A stretch of 64,000 nucleotides of DNA, taken from Litorilituus lipolyticus (GTDB lineage: Bacteria > Pseudomonadota > Gammaproteobacteria > Enterobacterales > Alteromonadaceae). Below are positions 1-8,071 of this stretch, one piece after another (within the stretch, counting starts at the first letter, position 1; every line of letters starts with the position of its first letter). Where the stretch lies: assembly GCF_006439335.1 (NCBI RefSeq), contig NZ_SAWY01000019.1:1-64000 (forward strand), written 5' to 3'. The translations under genes were made by a program, and so were the position numbers. Below the pieces are notes generated by a model that did no database searches, had not been told where the DNA came from, and was given only the letters and a program-made list of their open reading frames with translations.

Positions 1-28
1 TCTGAGCCATGATCAAACTCTTCAATTA
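1..28 (-). rRNA. 16S ribosomal RNA, 5' end only (partial)
   Basis: The reverse complement of the first 28 bases reads as the universal 16S 5' terminus, with the core AGAGTTTGATCATGGCTCAG (the classic 27F primer site) preceded by AATTGA. The gene is transcribed toward lower coordinates and leaves the window at base 1, so an rrn operon lies just outside. The mature 5' end is placed by analogy with E. coli. The leader and promoters upstream (29-508) agree with this call. Confidence 0.97.
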
Positions 29-302
29 AAAAATCGTTTGTGATGCCGAAGCATCTGCTCAATGAATTCTGTCGTGATACCAACTAAAAGTTGATATCGC
101 ATTACATATATAAGTATATATTTATCTGTGTGACATTCATCAAAGTGCTGTTTTATGTCCAATGGACTAGGTAAAATCAACATCTGAGTGAGTGCCCACA
201 CAAATTGCATGATAACTAATTGTTAAAGAATTTGTTCCGTATGGAACGCTGATTAATCGCATTCGTTAATCAGTGAACTTCGTAAGCTTTGCCTCGAAGC
301 GG
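29..302 (-). promoter_or_regulatory. rrn leader with boxB/boxA antitermination signal
   Basis: Transcribed leader between promoter P2 and 16S. On the minus strand it carries a small hairpin GTTCC-atac-GGAAC (234-247, boxB-like) followed by TTCTTTAACAA (boxA, about 220-230). E. coli boxA is GCTCTTTAACAA, the loading site for the Nus antitermination complex. Further downstream a GTGTGGGCACTC block (about 190-201) also matches the E. coli 16S leader. A second hairpin, CTGATTAA/TTAATCAG (249-273), lies just upstream. A 62-codon open frame across this leader has no ribosome binding site and is considered spurious. Confidence 0.85.
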
Positions 303-308
303 ATGCGC

Positions 309-336
309 ATTGTACGCTTCCCAGTTTCGATGTCAA
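309..336 (-). promoter_or_regulatory. rrn promoter P2 (sigma70)
   Basis: Minus strand: TTGACA (336-331), a 16-bp spacer, then TACAAT (314-309), followed by the GC-rich discriminator GCGCATCC typical of growth-rate-regulated rRNA promoters. An A/T-rich block upstream (about 341-375) could act as an UP element. The expected start is near 302. Confidence 0.85.
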
Positions 337-480
337 CGTTTATTTTTATAAAAAAGTGATTTATTTTTTAACTCACTCCTTAACGTTAACTGAGTTAAAT
401 ATCTCATATTTGATCTACTTAACTTAGCAAAACACTCCGTTGGTGATTCGTTTAAGCTGAACCTCTCAGAAGTGGGGCGC

Positions 481-508
481 ATTTTAGAGATATTTTCGAA
501 AGGATCAA
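481..508 (-). promoter_or_regulatory. rrn promoter P1 (sigma70)
   Basis: Minus strand: TTGATC (508-503), a 16-bp spacer, then TAAAAT (486-481), followed by GCGCCCC, the same type of GC-rich discriminator seen at P2. Its -35 lies inside the palindrome AGGATCAA/TTGATCCT (501-523). Transcripts would run through P2 into the leader. Confidence 0.7.
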
Positions 509-771
509 GCACTATTTGATCCTTTTTATTCGTTCGAACACTTTTGAATCAAAATGTTCACAAAACCACCGATTGTTAGGTAACTTTCTAAGGATTTAAC
601 TTTTTATAAGGCCATTTATCACGTAAGGTGGTTAAAAGTTGCATGTTTTTTACACTTATAGTTGCACAATATTTCAAGCTGGGTAACATAGAATCGCAAT
701 TTGTGTTTACTCATGCTTTAAACAAATTCATATAAATCTCAAACAAAATAATAATTAATTAGGTATTCATT
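509..771. other. gene-free spacer between rrn promoters and the RRM gene
   Basis: I find no credible coding frame here. The part next to P1 (509-545) is AT-rich and may be its UP element. The distal part should hold the promoter of the RRM gene at 772, but no clear -35/-10 pair stands out. Confidence 0.5.
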
Positions 772-1230
772 ATGAAATCTCCCCAAATATTAACAGTTAT
801 CATTGCTGCTGTATTTGCACTTATCAGCTATATCATTTCAACATCTATAGCTATTACTCCCCTTTTAGTTGCAGTATTTGTTTTTGTTAGCGCTATTGTT
901 GCTACTCTAATAAGTAGTAACTCAAGAACTAACGATGCTTCAGATTCAAACGACTCAAATGAAGAAATTAAAACACTATATGTTGGTAACTTACCGTATA
1001 GAGCTAATGAGGCTGTAGTTAGAGAATTGTTCTCTGAACATGGTACAGTACAATCTGTTAGATTAATGAAGGATAAGCATACTGGCAAACGCCGAGGCTT
1101 TGGCTTTGTGGAAATGGCCGCAAGCGATCTAGACAATGCAATATCAGCATTGAATGATACAGAGTTTCAACAACGAACACTGAAAGTACGTGAAGCTAAA
1201 GAACGCCCTGAGCGAACTGATAATAATTAA
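772..1230 (+). CDS. membrane-anchored RRM-domain RNA-binding protein
   Basis: A 152-residue protein. Residues about 5-24 and 28-49 are two hydrophobic segments predicted to cross the membrane. After a Ser/Asn/Asp-rich linker (50-63), one RNA recognition motif fills about 65-143. RNP2 is visible as LYVGNL and RNP1 as RGFGFVEM, with the aromatic residues that stack on RNA in place. The RRM fold binds single-stranded RNA. Here the domain should face the cytoplasm while tethered to the inner membrane. A weak AGG precedes the ATG and an intrinsic terminator follows, so the gene is probably monocistronic. Short stand-alone RRM proteins are known in gammaproteobacteria, some as cold-responsive RNA-binding proteins. 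The RNA target here is unknown. Confidence 0.85.
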   Translation: MKSPQILTVIIAAVFALISYIISTSIAITPLLVAVFVFVSAIVATLISSNSRTNDASDSNDSNEEIKTLYVGNLPYRANEAVVRELFSEHGTVQSVRLMKDKHTGKRRGFGFVEMAASDLDNAISALNDTEFQQRTLKVREAKERPERTDNN

Positions 1231-1263
1231 TAGAGTTAGTTATTACTCTAGATGCATAATTTT

Positions 1264-1287
1264 AAGCCACAAGTATGTGGCTTTTTT
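1264..1287 (+). terminator. intrinsic terminator after the RRM gene
   Basis: Stem AAGCCACA / TGTGGCTT with loop AGTA, followed by a T run. It lies 34 bases past the stop codon of the RRM gene and just inside the gap to the convergent gene ending at 1292. Confidence 0.85.
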
Positions 1288-1291
1288 ATTG

Positions 1292-2542
1292 CTATGTATT
1301 TGATATTAGCTTATCAACGACTTCATGCCATTTCGTTAACATAGTATTTGTAGTTTCTTCGTTTTTGGCAACTAGGCCTGCTTTTAAAATACCATCGTAA
1401 AATTGTTTAATTTGGCTATAATCTTTTGAGAATATCTTTTCTGCTCTTTCTTCGATTTTTTTAAATTGTTCAACAAAGTCTATTACCGGTTTCATTTTAT
1501 TCGCTGTAGCCTGTTTTTCTTCTGCTTTTTCTTTATCGGCAATATTTGAAACATCGGTATATTTTCTACTGGCAACATTACTATTTATCATGGATAACTG
1601 AAGATTGAGACTTGAAATTTCTTCTGCATTAAAATTGAGTTCTTGGGCCTTTTCTAATGCTGAGGTTAAATCACCAGAGAAGAAATCTTTTTGCAATTTG
1701 GCAACATCTAACACCAATTGTTCTATTGATTGTCTCTCTTGATCGTCTAACTCACCTTGCACTTCAAAGCTAAAGTTCACTTCTTGATAACTAAACTGCT
1801 GTTCAATACTTTTATTATCACCAATATATCGGCTTTGCTGATTCGCCATTAAATGCTCGAACTTTATAATAACATTGTCACCGTCCGCTGTGACAATTGA
1901 TAAATCACTGCTATTAAAGGATTGGCTGATTGAGTTATCAAGAAATTCTTTTTTAACATCATCGTCATTGCGAGTAAGAATACTTTCGGAAAGTTTATCA
2001 ATTCCTTGGTGAATGAGTTCCTGACTTTTTGCTATTCCTTGAGAAAGTTCGTCATCAAGTATAGTCATCTCTTCTAGTTCTTTTAATGCATCTCCAACAC
2101 CAATATCTACGCCTTTATGGGCTTGATCAAACATAGTGCTAAGCTTTTCTTCATTTGCACCATTTTCTTTTGCCGTCATAATACTTTGACTAATAAAACT
2201 CATAACATTTTCTGCTACCAGCTCAAAATCAAACAAAGAATTAGCATCACTTTCTTTCTCAGCTTTTTGTAAATCTACATTTGCGAGTTCTTGATATACA
2301 GATTTTTGTGATGAAGATGTAGAAGAGCGTGTAAATGAAAGGTGGGCAGAAATACTTTGCAAAACTAATTTAGCAGAAATGCTGTTTTTATGGTTGACCA
2401 TCAGCTCCTTTAAATTGTCTGCCTTGTTTATTTCATTATTACTAACAGTTTGATTACTATGGGGATGTTTTTTTAATTTCGGCGAGTGAATGCTATTCGC
2501 TATACTTGCTTCATTATTTAGTTTATTTACGTTTGTCATCAT
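1292..2542 (-). CDS. uncharacterised protein, DUF5610-like
   Basis: About 416 residues, acidic, and rich in Asn, Ser, Glu and Lys. There is no signal peptide or membrane segment, and helix-rich stretches run throughout. Residues about 100-190 (FDFELVAENVMSFISQ through SQELIHQGIDKL) resemble the DUF5610 family, whose function is not established. The N-terminal 90 residues look disordered. An upstream GTG at 2548 is possible, but AAGG sits 5 bases before the ATG at 2542, so I take that start. The gene is monocistronic and divergent from trmA. The family assignment is from memory and is moderate. Nothing in the sequence gives a biochemical activity. Confidence 0.65.
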   Translation of the reverse strand: MMTNVNKLNNEASIANSIHSPKLKKHPHSNQTVSNNEINKADNLKELMVNHKNSISAKLVLQSISAHLSFTRSSTSSSQKSVYQELANVDLQKAEKESDANSLFDFELVAENVMSFISQSIMTAKENGANEEKLSTMFDQAHKGVDIGVGDALKELEEMTILDDELSQGIAKSQELIHQGIDKLSESILTRNDDDVKKEFLDNSISQSFNSSDLSIVTADGDNVIIKFEHLMANQQSRYIGDNKSIEQQFSYQEVNFSFEVQGELDDQERQSIEQLVLDVAKLQKDFFSGDLTSALEKAQELNFNAEEISSLNLQLSMINSNVASRKYTDVSNIADKEKAEEKQATANKMKPVIDFVEQFKKIEERAEKIFSKDYSQIKQFYDGILKAGLVAKNEETTNTMLTKWHEVVDKLISNT

Positions 2543-2745
2543 AATCACCTTGCAGTGCCTTATCGCCAGTAATTATTTATCGGCCATCCCTTTTAAAACT
2601 TGAGTATAGCAGTCTATCTTAAGCCTATATAATTAAAGAGTTCGAGAACACAAGTCCCAAAGAAAAACCTAGACAAAAACTAAGGTAAGAGTAAAATTTG
2701 CGCCTTTATTTTTATTATAAATCGTCCCTGTATTAAGGAATACTT

Positions 2746-3840
2746 ATGTTCAGTCATATCCACCCTGATAATTACACAGAACAACTCGTTGAAAAACAAA
2801 ACGAAATGACTGAATTATTCAAAGAATTTTCTTTACCTGATGCAGAAGTTTATATCTCTGAACCTATGAATTACCGGCAACGTGCAGAGTTTCGGGTATG
2901 GCATGAAGGTGATGATCTTTATTACATTATGTTTAATAGTGAAACTAAACAAAAATTTAGAGTGGATGAGTTTCCTGTCGCTAGCACTTTAATAAACCAA
3001 GGGATGAAAGCGTTATTAGAAGCTATTAAAGATCAGCCTACTTTGCGCTTCAAGCTATTTCAAGTTGATTTTTTAGCAACACTCAGTGGTGAGTTACTAA
3101 TTAGTTTGCTCTATCACAAGCCATTAGATGAAGCATGGGAGCTTGCTGCAAAACAACTTAAAACTCTATTATCCTCTATCGCGCCTGTAGATATTATAGG
3201 CCGAGCAAAAAAACAGAAAGTCATCATAGAGAAAGATTACGTCATGGAATCACTCAAGGTTGGTGATGATACCTATGTTTATCAGCAAGTGGAAAACAGC
3301 TTTACTCAGCCTAATGCTAAAGTTAATCAAAAAATGTTACTTTGGGCACAAGAAGCAACAGAAAATGCAGCTGGTGATTTAATAGAGCTCTATTGCGGTA
3401 ATGGCAATTTCAGTATTGCTCTAGCAAAGAATTTTGATCGCGTGTTAGGAACAGAGATCTCTAAGACCTCAGTTAAGTCTGCTCAAATTAATATTAAAGC
3501 TAATAATATCTCAAATATTGATATTGTTAGAATGTCGAGTGAAGAATTTAGCCAAGCAATGAATGGTGAAAGGCAATTTCGTCGATTAGAGGGGTTTGAC
3601 TTAACTCAATATAGCTATGACACTGTACTTGTCGATCCTCCAAGGGCAGGTCTTGACCCTGACAGTGTCGAGCTTGTTAGACAATTCAACAAAATAATCT
3701 ATATCTCTTGCAATCCTGAAACATTAAAACAAAATCTTAGTCAGCTGATTTCAAGCCATAAGGTTGAAAAATTTGCTTTATTTGATCAATTCCCTTTCAC
3801 TCATCATGTTGAAACAGGAATCATTTTGACACGAAGGTAA
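2746..3840 (+). CDS. trmA: tRNA (uracil-54-C5)-methyltransferase TrmA
   Basis: A 364-residue protein, matching the E. coli length of 366. TrmA uses S-adenosylmethionine to make ribothymidine at position 54 of the tRNA T-loop, in the cytoplasm. The N-terminal part carries the family's RQRAEFRVWH segment. The Rossmann SAM site LYCGNGNFS is near residue 214 and VDPPRAG near 298. The catalytic nucleophile is the Cys of SCNPETL near 321. The C-terminal HHVET supplies the general-base Glu. The gene converges on fabR with only 3 bases between stop codons, and I see no terminator hairpin between them. The trmA-fabR-sthA neighbourhood is shared with E. coli. Confidence 0.97.
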   Translation: MFSHIHPDNYTEQLVEKQNEMTELFKEFSLPDAEVYISEPMNYRQRAEFRVWHEGDDLYYIMFNSETKQKFRVDEFPVASTLINQGMKALLEAIKDQPTLRFKLFQVDFLATLSGELLISLLYHKPLDEAWELAAKQLKTLLSSIAPVDIIGRAKKQKVIIEKDYVMESLKVGDDTYVYQQVENSFTQPNAKVNQKMLLWAQEATENAAGDLIELYCGNGNFSIALAKNFDRVLGTEISKTSVKSAQINIKANNISNIDIVRMSSEEFSQAMNGERQFRRLEGFDLTQYSYDTVLVDPPRAGLDPDSVELVRQFNKIIYISCNPETLKQNLSQLISSHKVEKFALFDQFPFTHHVETGIILTRR

Positions 3841-3843
3841 GTT

Positions 3844-4470
3844 TTATTCTTTACCCGCTTTTCTGCGGCTGCTTAAATCAGCCGCGCCTCTTGCAATAAA
3901 TCGTAGCTGTTGAATAGTTCTAATTGATAACTGTTTTAACTCAGACTTATCATCGACATCTAATGCATCAGATCCTGCACTAAATACAATAGTTACCGCT
4001 GCATTGGCTTGTAAATAGGCGATATCTGCATCTAACTTATTTGCTTGTTGCAAATAATCACACAGCTCTAATGTGAAATATCGAATTTCTCGAGAAACCG
4101 CGGCTCGAAACGCTGCAGAAGTCCCAGAACGCTCCCTTAATAAAAGTCTAAAAATATTACCATTACTTTCAATGAACTCCATGAATGTTTCTACAGATAT
4201 TTGAATAACTGAGCCACCCTTTGCAATGCGTTGTCTAGCTTGTCTCATTAACTGCCTTAAGGTTAATCCGGCTTCATCAACTAACGTTAACCCAAGCTCA
4301 TCCATATCAGTAAAATGACGATAAAATGAAGTTGGCGCTAAGCCTGCTTCTTTAGCGACTTCGCGTAAACTTAAACTCGAAAAGCTACGTTGAGGACTTA
4401 ATTGATTCAAAGCAGCATCAATTAATTGGCGACGCGTTTTTTCTTTTTGTTGGGCTCTAACACCGCTCAT
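3844..4470 (-). CDS. fabR: TetR-family repressor of unsaturated fatty acid synthesis FabR
   Basis: A 208-residue TetR-type regulator. The N-terminal helix-turn-helix covers about residues 30-62 ([20 protein letters not shown]), followed by an all-helical ligand domain that senses long-chain acyl thioesters in this family. FabR represses unsaturated fatty acid synthesis genes in E. coli, and the Pseudomonas relative DesT controls a desaturase. Here the gene is divergent from an acyl-CoA desaturase, and the shared 180-bp gap contains a 12-bp perfect palindrome (4604-4615), the likely operator. Synteny with trmA and sthA also supports the name. Confidence 0.93.
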   Translation of the reverse strand: MSGVRAQQKEKTRRQLIDAALNQLSPQRSFSSLSLREVAKEAGLAPTSFYRHFTDMDELGLTLVDEAGLTLRQLMRQARQRIAKGGSVIQISVETFMEFIESNGNIFRLLLRERSGTSAAFRAAVSREIRYFTLELCDYLQQANKLDADIAYLQANAAVTIVFSAGSDALDVDDKSELKQLSIRTIQQLRFIARGAADLSSRRKAGKE

Positions 4471-4567
4471 TTCATAATTCTCTTAAAAACAATTTCTTTA
4501 CTATAATAAGGCAATCAAAATTAAAAGTCAGTTACATAGACTTTTTGATTTTTTTGATAAACCCCTT

Positions 4568-4584
4568 GACTGGTCAGACAACAT
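4568..4584 (+). promoter_or_regulatory. FadR-like operator upstream of the desaturase gene
   Basis: The core CTGGTCAGAC (4570-4579) matches the E. coli FadR consensus (AGCTGGTCCGACNTGTT as recalled) on its left side and centre. The right arm is weaker. It lies 28 bp (centre to about 4604) upstream of the FabR-like palindrome. This recalls E. coli fabA and fabB, where an activating FadR site precedes a FabR site. A similar site occurs at 30431-30447. Confidence 0.55.
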
Positions 4585-4603
4585 CGTTAAACTATAAAAC
4601 GGT

Positions 4604-4615
4604 GTACACGTGTAC
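4604..4615 (+). promoter_or_regulatory. FabR-like palindromic operator
   Basis: GTACACGTGTAC is a perfect 12-bp palindrome located 36 bases before the desaturase ATG and between divergent fabR and the desaturase gene. Its core resembles sites described for FabR in E. coli. A TATAAA hexamer (4593-4598) just upstream may be the -10 element, which would place the palindrome at or near the transcription start, as expected for repression. Confidence 0.7.
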
Positions 4616-4650
4616 GCTTATTTTTTAAAGCAACGACTTGTGGAAAGAGC

Positions 4651-5769
4651 ATGAAAAAACCCGCTATTATTTGGCTTAACGTAACGATATTTGTAGTGAC
4701 CTTCCTTGTTGCTGCTATCGGTGTTCCCTACCGAGCTTACACGCATGGCTTCGATGCCATGGAAATGAGCTTTGCCCTTATTTGTTTTATTTATTGCGGT
4801 ATGTCAATTACAGCGGGCTATCATAGATTATGGTCACATAAAACTTACCAAGCTCATTGGAGTTTAAGACTGCTTTTCGCATTAGGTGGCGCATTTGCAT
4901 TGCAAAACAGTATATTGCATTGGTCTTCCGATCACAGAGTTCATCATAAGCATGTAGACAATAACGATAAAGATCCTTATTCCGCAAAGATGGGGTTTTG
5001 GTATTCCCATATTGGCTGGATGTGTAGAGAGTATCAGGCTCACCGCTATAGTGATTACAATAATGCACGTGATCTGCAAAAAGATGCCATTGTCATGTGG
5101 CAACATAAACATTACATTTTGTTGAGTTTAGTTATGAATTTTGGTGTTCCCATTGCTTTTGGGTTGTGGCATGGCAATCTCATTAATAGCTTATTACTCG
5201 TGGGCTTTTTACGCTTAGTACTTAGTCATCACACGACTTTCTTCATCAACTCATTAGCACATATTTGGGGTAAGCAAACTTATACTGATAAAAATACCGC
5301 AAGAGATAATGGCTTTTTAGCTTTTCTTACTTTCGGTGAGGGATACCATAACTTCCATCATATTTTTGAAAATGATTATCGAAATGGCATTCGTTGGTGG
5401 CAATTCGATCCAACAAAATGGTTAATTAAGTCTTGTCAGTGGCTTGGTTTAACCTCTAAGTTACGTACAAGCCCTGAAGATAAAATTGAAAAGATGCGCC
5501 TAGCAATGATGTTAAAACGCAGTCAGAAAAAACTCATTAATCACCCCGACGCTGAAAAACTGCGTTTAAAGCTTCAGCAAGAGTACGATGCACTCATTGT
5601 GAAAATAAATGCTTTCTATCAGGTTAGAAAAGCTTTGCTTCAAGCTAAAAAAGAACAGGTTATCAATGATGTTGAAAATTCTGAATTGCTAGCTCAGTAC
5701 AATGAAGTCAAGCAAAAATTAGTTGAACAACGACGCTGTTGGCAACTTATCACAGCAAACCTTGTTTAA
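4651..5769 (+). CDS. acyl-CoA delta-9-type fatty acid desaturase
   Basis: A 372-residue integral membrane di-iron desaturase that introduces a double bond into saturated acyl chains using O2. The three histidine boxes that bind the irons are intact: HRLWSH (58-63), HRVHH (95-99) and HNFHH (233-237). Hydrophobic segments flank them at about 7-25, 39-55, 70-90 and 150-195. After the catalytic core, residues about 275-372 form a charged, coiled-coil-like extension not needed by the catalytic fold. The gene sits divergent to fabR with FabR- and FadR-like sites in its promoter, which fits a role in membrane fluidity adjustment, for example in the cold. Exact regiospecificity cannot be read from sequence. 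Confidence 0.93.
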   Translation: MKKPAIIWLNVTIFVVTFLVAAIGVPYRAYTHGFDAMEMSFALICFIYCGMSITAGYHRLWSHKTYQAHWSLRLLFALGGAFALQNSILHWSSDHRVHHKHVDNNDKDPYSAKMGFWYSHIGWMCREYQAHRYSDYNNARDLQKDAIVMWQHKHYILLSLVMNFGVPIAFGLWHGNLINSLLLVGFLRLVLSHHTTFFINSLAHIWGKQTYTDKNTARDNGFLAFLTFGEGYHNFHHIFENDYRNGIRWWQFDPTKWLIKSCQWLGLTSKLRTSPEDKIEKMRLAMMLKRSQKKLINHPDAEKLRLKLQQEYDALIVKINAFYQVRKALLQAKKEQVINDVENSELLAQYNEVKQKLVEQRRCWQLITANLV

Positions 5770-5835
5770 AAACAGTTAACTTATGCTCAAATCCTGCTAA
5801 AATTTTTCATAACTGTAGGATTTGAGGTGTAAATT

Positions 5836-7266
5836 TTGACAAAGAAAAGTGCTAACCCAAAAAAAAAGAATGCTAACTACGATTACGATGTCATAATCAT
5901 TGGCACTGGCCCTGGCGGTGAAGGAACCGCAATGGAGCTTGCTAAAAAGTATAAGAAGGTTGCTATTGTAGAGCGTCACAAGGATGTTGGTGGTGGTTGT
6001 ACCCACTGGGGCACTATTCCTTCAAAAGCACTCCGCCAAAGCGTCAGCCGACTAATTGATTATAACTCAAACCCTCTCTTTCGTGGTCACGAAAAAGCTA
6101 AGCATTTAACCTTCCCTGACATTTTGAAACATGCATCTTCTGTTATTCATAAACAAGTGCAATTACGCAGTGGTTTCTACGACAGAAACCGTGTTGAGCA
6201 TATTGTGGGTGAAGCCTCTTTTATTGATGAGCATACGTTAAAAATTGTGAAAGATGATGCCTCTGTCGATGAATTATCAGCTCGACAAATAGTTATCGCC
6301 ACGGGTTCAAGACCTTATAAACCTGCTGATATTGATTTTAACCACCCACGTGTTTATGACTCTGATACCATTTTGTCACTTAAGCATGACCCTCGCTCTA
6401 TCATCATTTATGGTGCAGGTGTTATTGGTAGTGAATATGCCTCTATTTTTCGTGGATTAGGTGTCAAAGTAGACCTTATTAATACCCGCGATAGGTTGCT
6501 ATCTTTTCTTGATGATGAAATGTCAGATTCTCTCAGTTATCACTTATGGAATAACGGCGTAGTTATTAGACATGGCGAACAAATTGAACGGGTTGAAGCT
6601 AATGACGATGCGGTTATTGTACATTTAGAGTCTGGCAAGAAAATGCGGGCCGATTGTTTATTATTTGCTAACGGTCGAACGGGTAATACTGCCGATTTAA
6701 ATTTACAAAATGCAGGGTTAAAAGCTGACGGTCGTGGACAACTTAAAGTCAATGACCAATACCAAACTACCGTGAGTAATATTTATGCCGTTGGTGATGT
6801 TATTGGCTATCCAAGTTTAGCTAGCGCAGCGTACGATCAAGGTAGGTTAGCAGCCTCTGCGATGATTGATAACCAAAGTACAGCCAAGCTTATTGAAGAT
6901 ATTCCTACAGGTATTTACACCATCCCTGAGATTAGTTCCGTTGGTAAAACAGAGCAAGAATTAACTGAAGCAAAAATTCCTTATGAAGTTGGTCGTTCGC
7001 AATTTAAGCATTTAGCGCGTGCACAAATTACTAATAGTGTTGTCGGCTCGTTAAAAATTCTTTTTCATCGTGATACTAAAGAAATTCTAGGAATTCACTG
7101 TTTTGGTGAAAATGCTGCAGAAATTATCCACATTGGTCAGGCAATTATGCAGCAAAAAAATGGTGGTAATAATATTGAATACTTTGTGAATACTACTTTT
7201 AACTACCCGACTATGGCAGAAGCATTTCGTGTTGCGGCATTAAACGGACTTAATAGGTTATTTTAG
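5836..7266 (+). CDS. sthA: soluble pyridine nucleotide transhydrogenase
   Basis: A 476-residue FAD flavoprotein of the pyridine nucleotide-disulfide oxidoreductase family, transferring hydride between NADPH and NAD+ in the cytosol. The FAD site GTGPGGEG is at 23-30. The SthA hallmark [16 protein letters not shown] (near 52-67) keeps only one Cys of the usual redox pair. The NAD(P) site [11 protein letters not shown] is near 194 and a C-terminal dimerisation domain follows. The start is TTG at 5836, with GAGGTG 6 bases upstream. No in-frame ATG occurs before the FAD motif, so TTG is convincing. The first 15 residues are a lysine-rich extension. A hairpin terminator follows. Confidence 0.96.
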   Translation: MTKKSANPKKKNANYDYDVIIIGTGPGGEGTAMELAKKYKKVAIVERHKDVGGGCTHWGTIPSKALRQSVSRLIDYNSNPLFRGHEKAKHLTFPDILKHASSVIHKQVQLRSGFYDRNRVEHIVGEASFIDEHTLKIVKDDASVDELSARQIVIATGSRPYKPADIDFNHPRVYDSDTILSLKHDPRSIIIYGAGVIGSEYASIFRGLGVKVDLINTRDRLLSFLDDEMSDSLSYHLWNNGVVIRHGEQIERVEANDDAVIVHLESGKKMRADCLLFANGRTGNTADLNLQNAGLKADGRGQLKVNDQYQTTVSNIYAVGDVIGYPSLASAAYDQGRLAASAMIDNQSTAKLIEDIPTGIYTIPEISSVGKTEQELTEAKIPYEVGRSQFKHLARAQITNSVVGSLKILFHRDTKEILGIHCFGENAAEIIHIGQAIMQQKNGGNNIEYFVNTTFNYPTMAEAFRVAALNGLNRLF

Positions 7267-7282
7267 CCTTTCTATATAGATG

Positions 7283-7308
7283 GAAGTAGCACTGTATAGT
7301 GCTACTTC
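7283..7308 (+). terminator. hairpin terminator after sthA
   Basis: An 11-bp perfect stem, GAAGTAGCACT / AGTGCTACTTC, with loop GTAT, located 17 bases past the sthA stop and followed by only a short T stretch. It probably ends the sthA transcript. Confidence 0.65.
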
Positions 7309-7509
7309 TTTACCATAAAGTCGTATTTGCATTATTAACTACTCACTCCCTCTTTTTTAATTTGCTGGTATTTTAATCAGCCGTTATTTTCTTTGGTTAT
7401 CTTTATTATTGAAAATTAATACAAAATTTATTAATAAAAACCATTGATCATCACGTTTAATATATGTTAAAAATTTGTTTATAGTATAATTAATAGGCTG
7501 TAAAAACAT

Positions 7510-8016
7510 ATGACTTACAAAGCAGTATTGATAAGTTTAGGCATGCTTGCTTCGGCAAGTAGTTTTGCCGCTGATAATTTTAGTATTTACTTGACCAGGC
7601 ATGCCGAGAAAGAAAATAGCCAGAGTGATAAAAACCCCTCGTTAACGGGTTGTGGAAAAGTAAGAGCTCAACAGTTAGCAACATTATTATCTTCTGCAGA
7701 TATTAAACAAATTTATAGCACGACCTATCAACGTACTATGCAAACTGCATTACCTTTATCACTGCAAGAAAGGATATCGATAAAAAACTACAACCCAAGG
7801 TTTTTAACTCAAATAATGATGGAGTTAAAACAAAATAGAGAAAACACGTTAGTGGTAGGCCATAGTGATACAACACCTATGATTGCCGAATATCTGAGCG
7901 GCCAGCCGTTAGAGCAGTTTAAAGAAAACCAATATCAAATCCTGTATCAAGTTCAGTTTATTGACGAAGAAGTTATTTTAACGACATTGACTCAACCTTT
8001 AGAGTGTAAAAAATAA
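7510..8016 (+). CDS. exported histidine phosphatase (SixA/PGM-like)
   Basis: A 168-residue protein. The signal peptide is residues 1-21, with likely cleavage after SSFAA. The histidine-phosphatase catalytic motif TRHAE (29-33) carries the nucleophilic His31. The second conserved block GHSDTTP (117-123) supplies another phosphate-binding His, and Arg in the SADIKQIYSTTYQRT segment fits the fold. The size and compact fold resemble SixA-type phosphatases, but SixA is cytoplasmic whereas this one should be periplasmic, so its substrate is open. It has its own 240-bp upstream region and a weak ribosome site, and looks monocistronic. Confidence 0.85.
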   Translation: MTYKAVLISLGMLASASSFAADNFSIYLTRHAEKENSQSDKNPSLTGCGKVRAQQLATLLSSADIKQIYSTTYQRTMQTALPLSLQERISIKNYNPRFLTQIMMELKQNRENTLVVGHSDTTPMIAEYLSGQPLEQFKENQYQILYQVQFIDEEVILTTLTQPLECKK

Positions 8017-8018
8017 AA

Positions 8019-8036
8019 TGGGCCAATTATGGCCCA
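8019..8036 (+). terminator. hairpin between the phosphatase and the convergent gene
   Basis: Stem TGGGCCA / TGGCCCA with a 4-base loop, 2 bases past the phosphatase stop and before the convergent gene ending at 8072. The T tract after it is poor (ATATTTATT), so termination efficiency is uncertain. Confidence 0.5.
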
Positions 8037-8071
8037 ATATTTATTAGCTTAGACTCACAGTCAACCAACCA

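Noticed and set aside
22-210. 62-codon open frame on the minus strand at the left edge
   Set aside because: It lies within the rrn leader and 16S 5' end, overlaps conserved leader elements and has no ribosome binding site.
501-530. Plus-strand hairpin with T-rich tail as a gene terminator
   Set aside because: No plus-strand gene lies upstream. The palindrome overlaps the rrn P1 -35, so it is recorded as part of that promoter.
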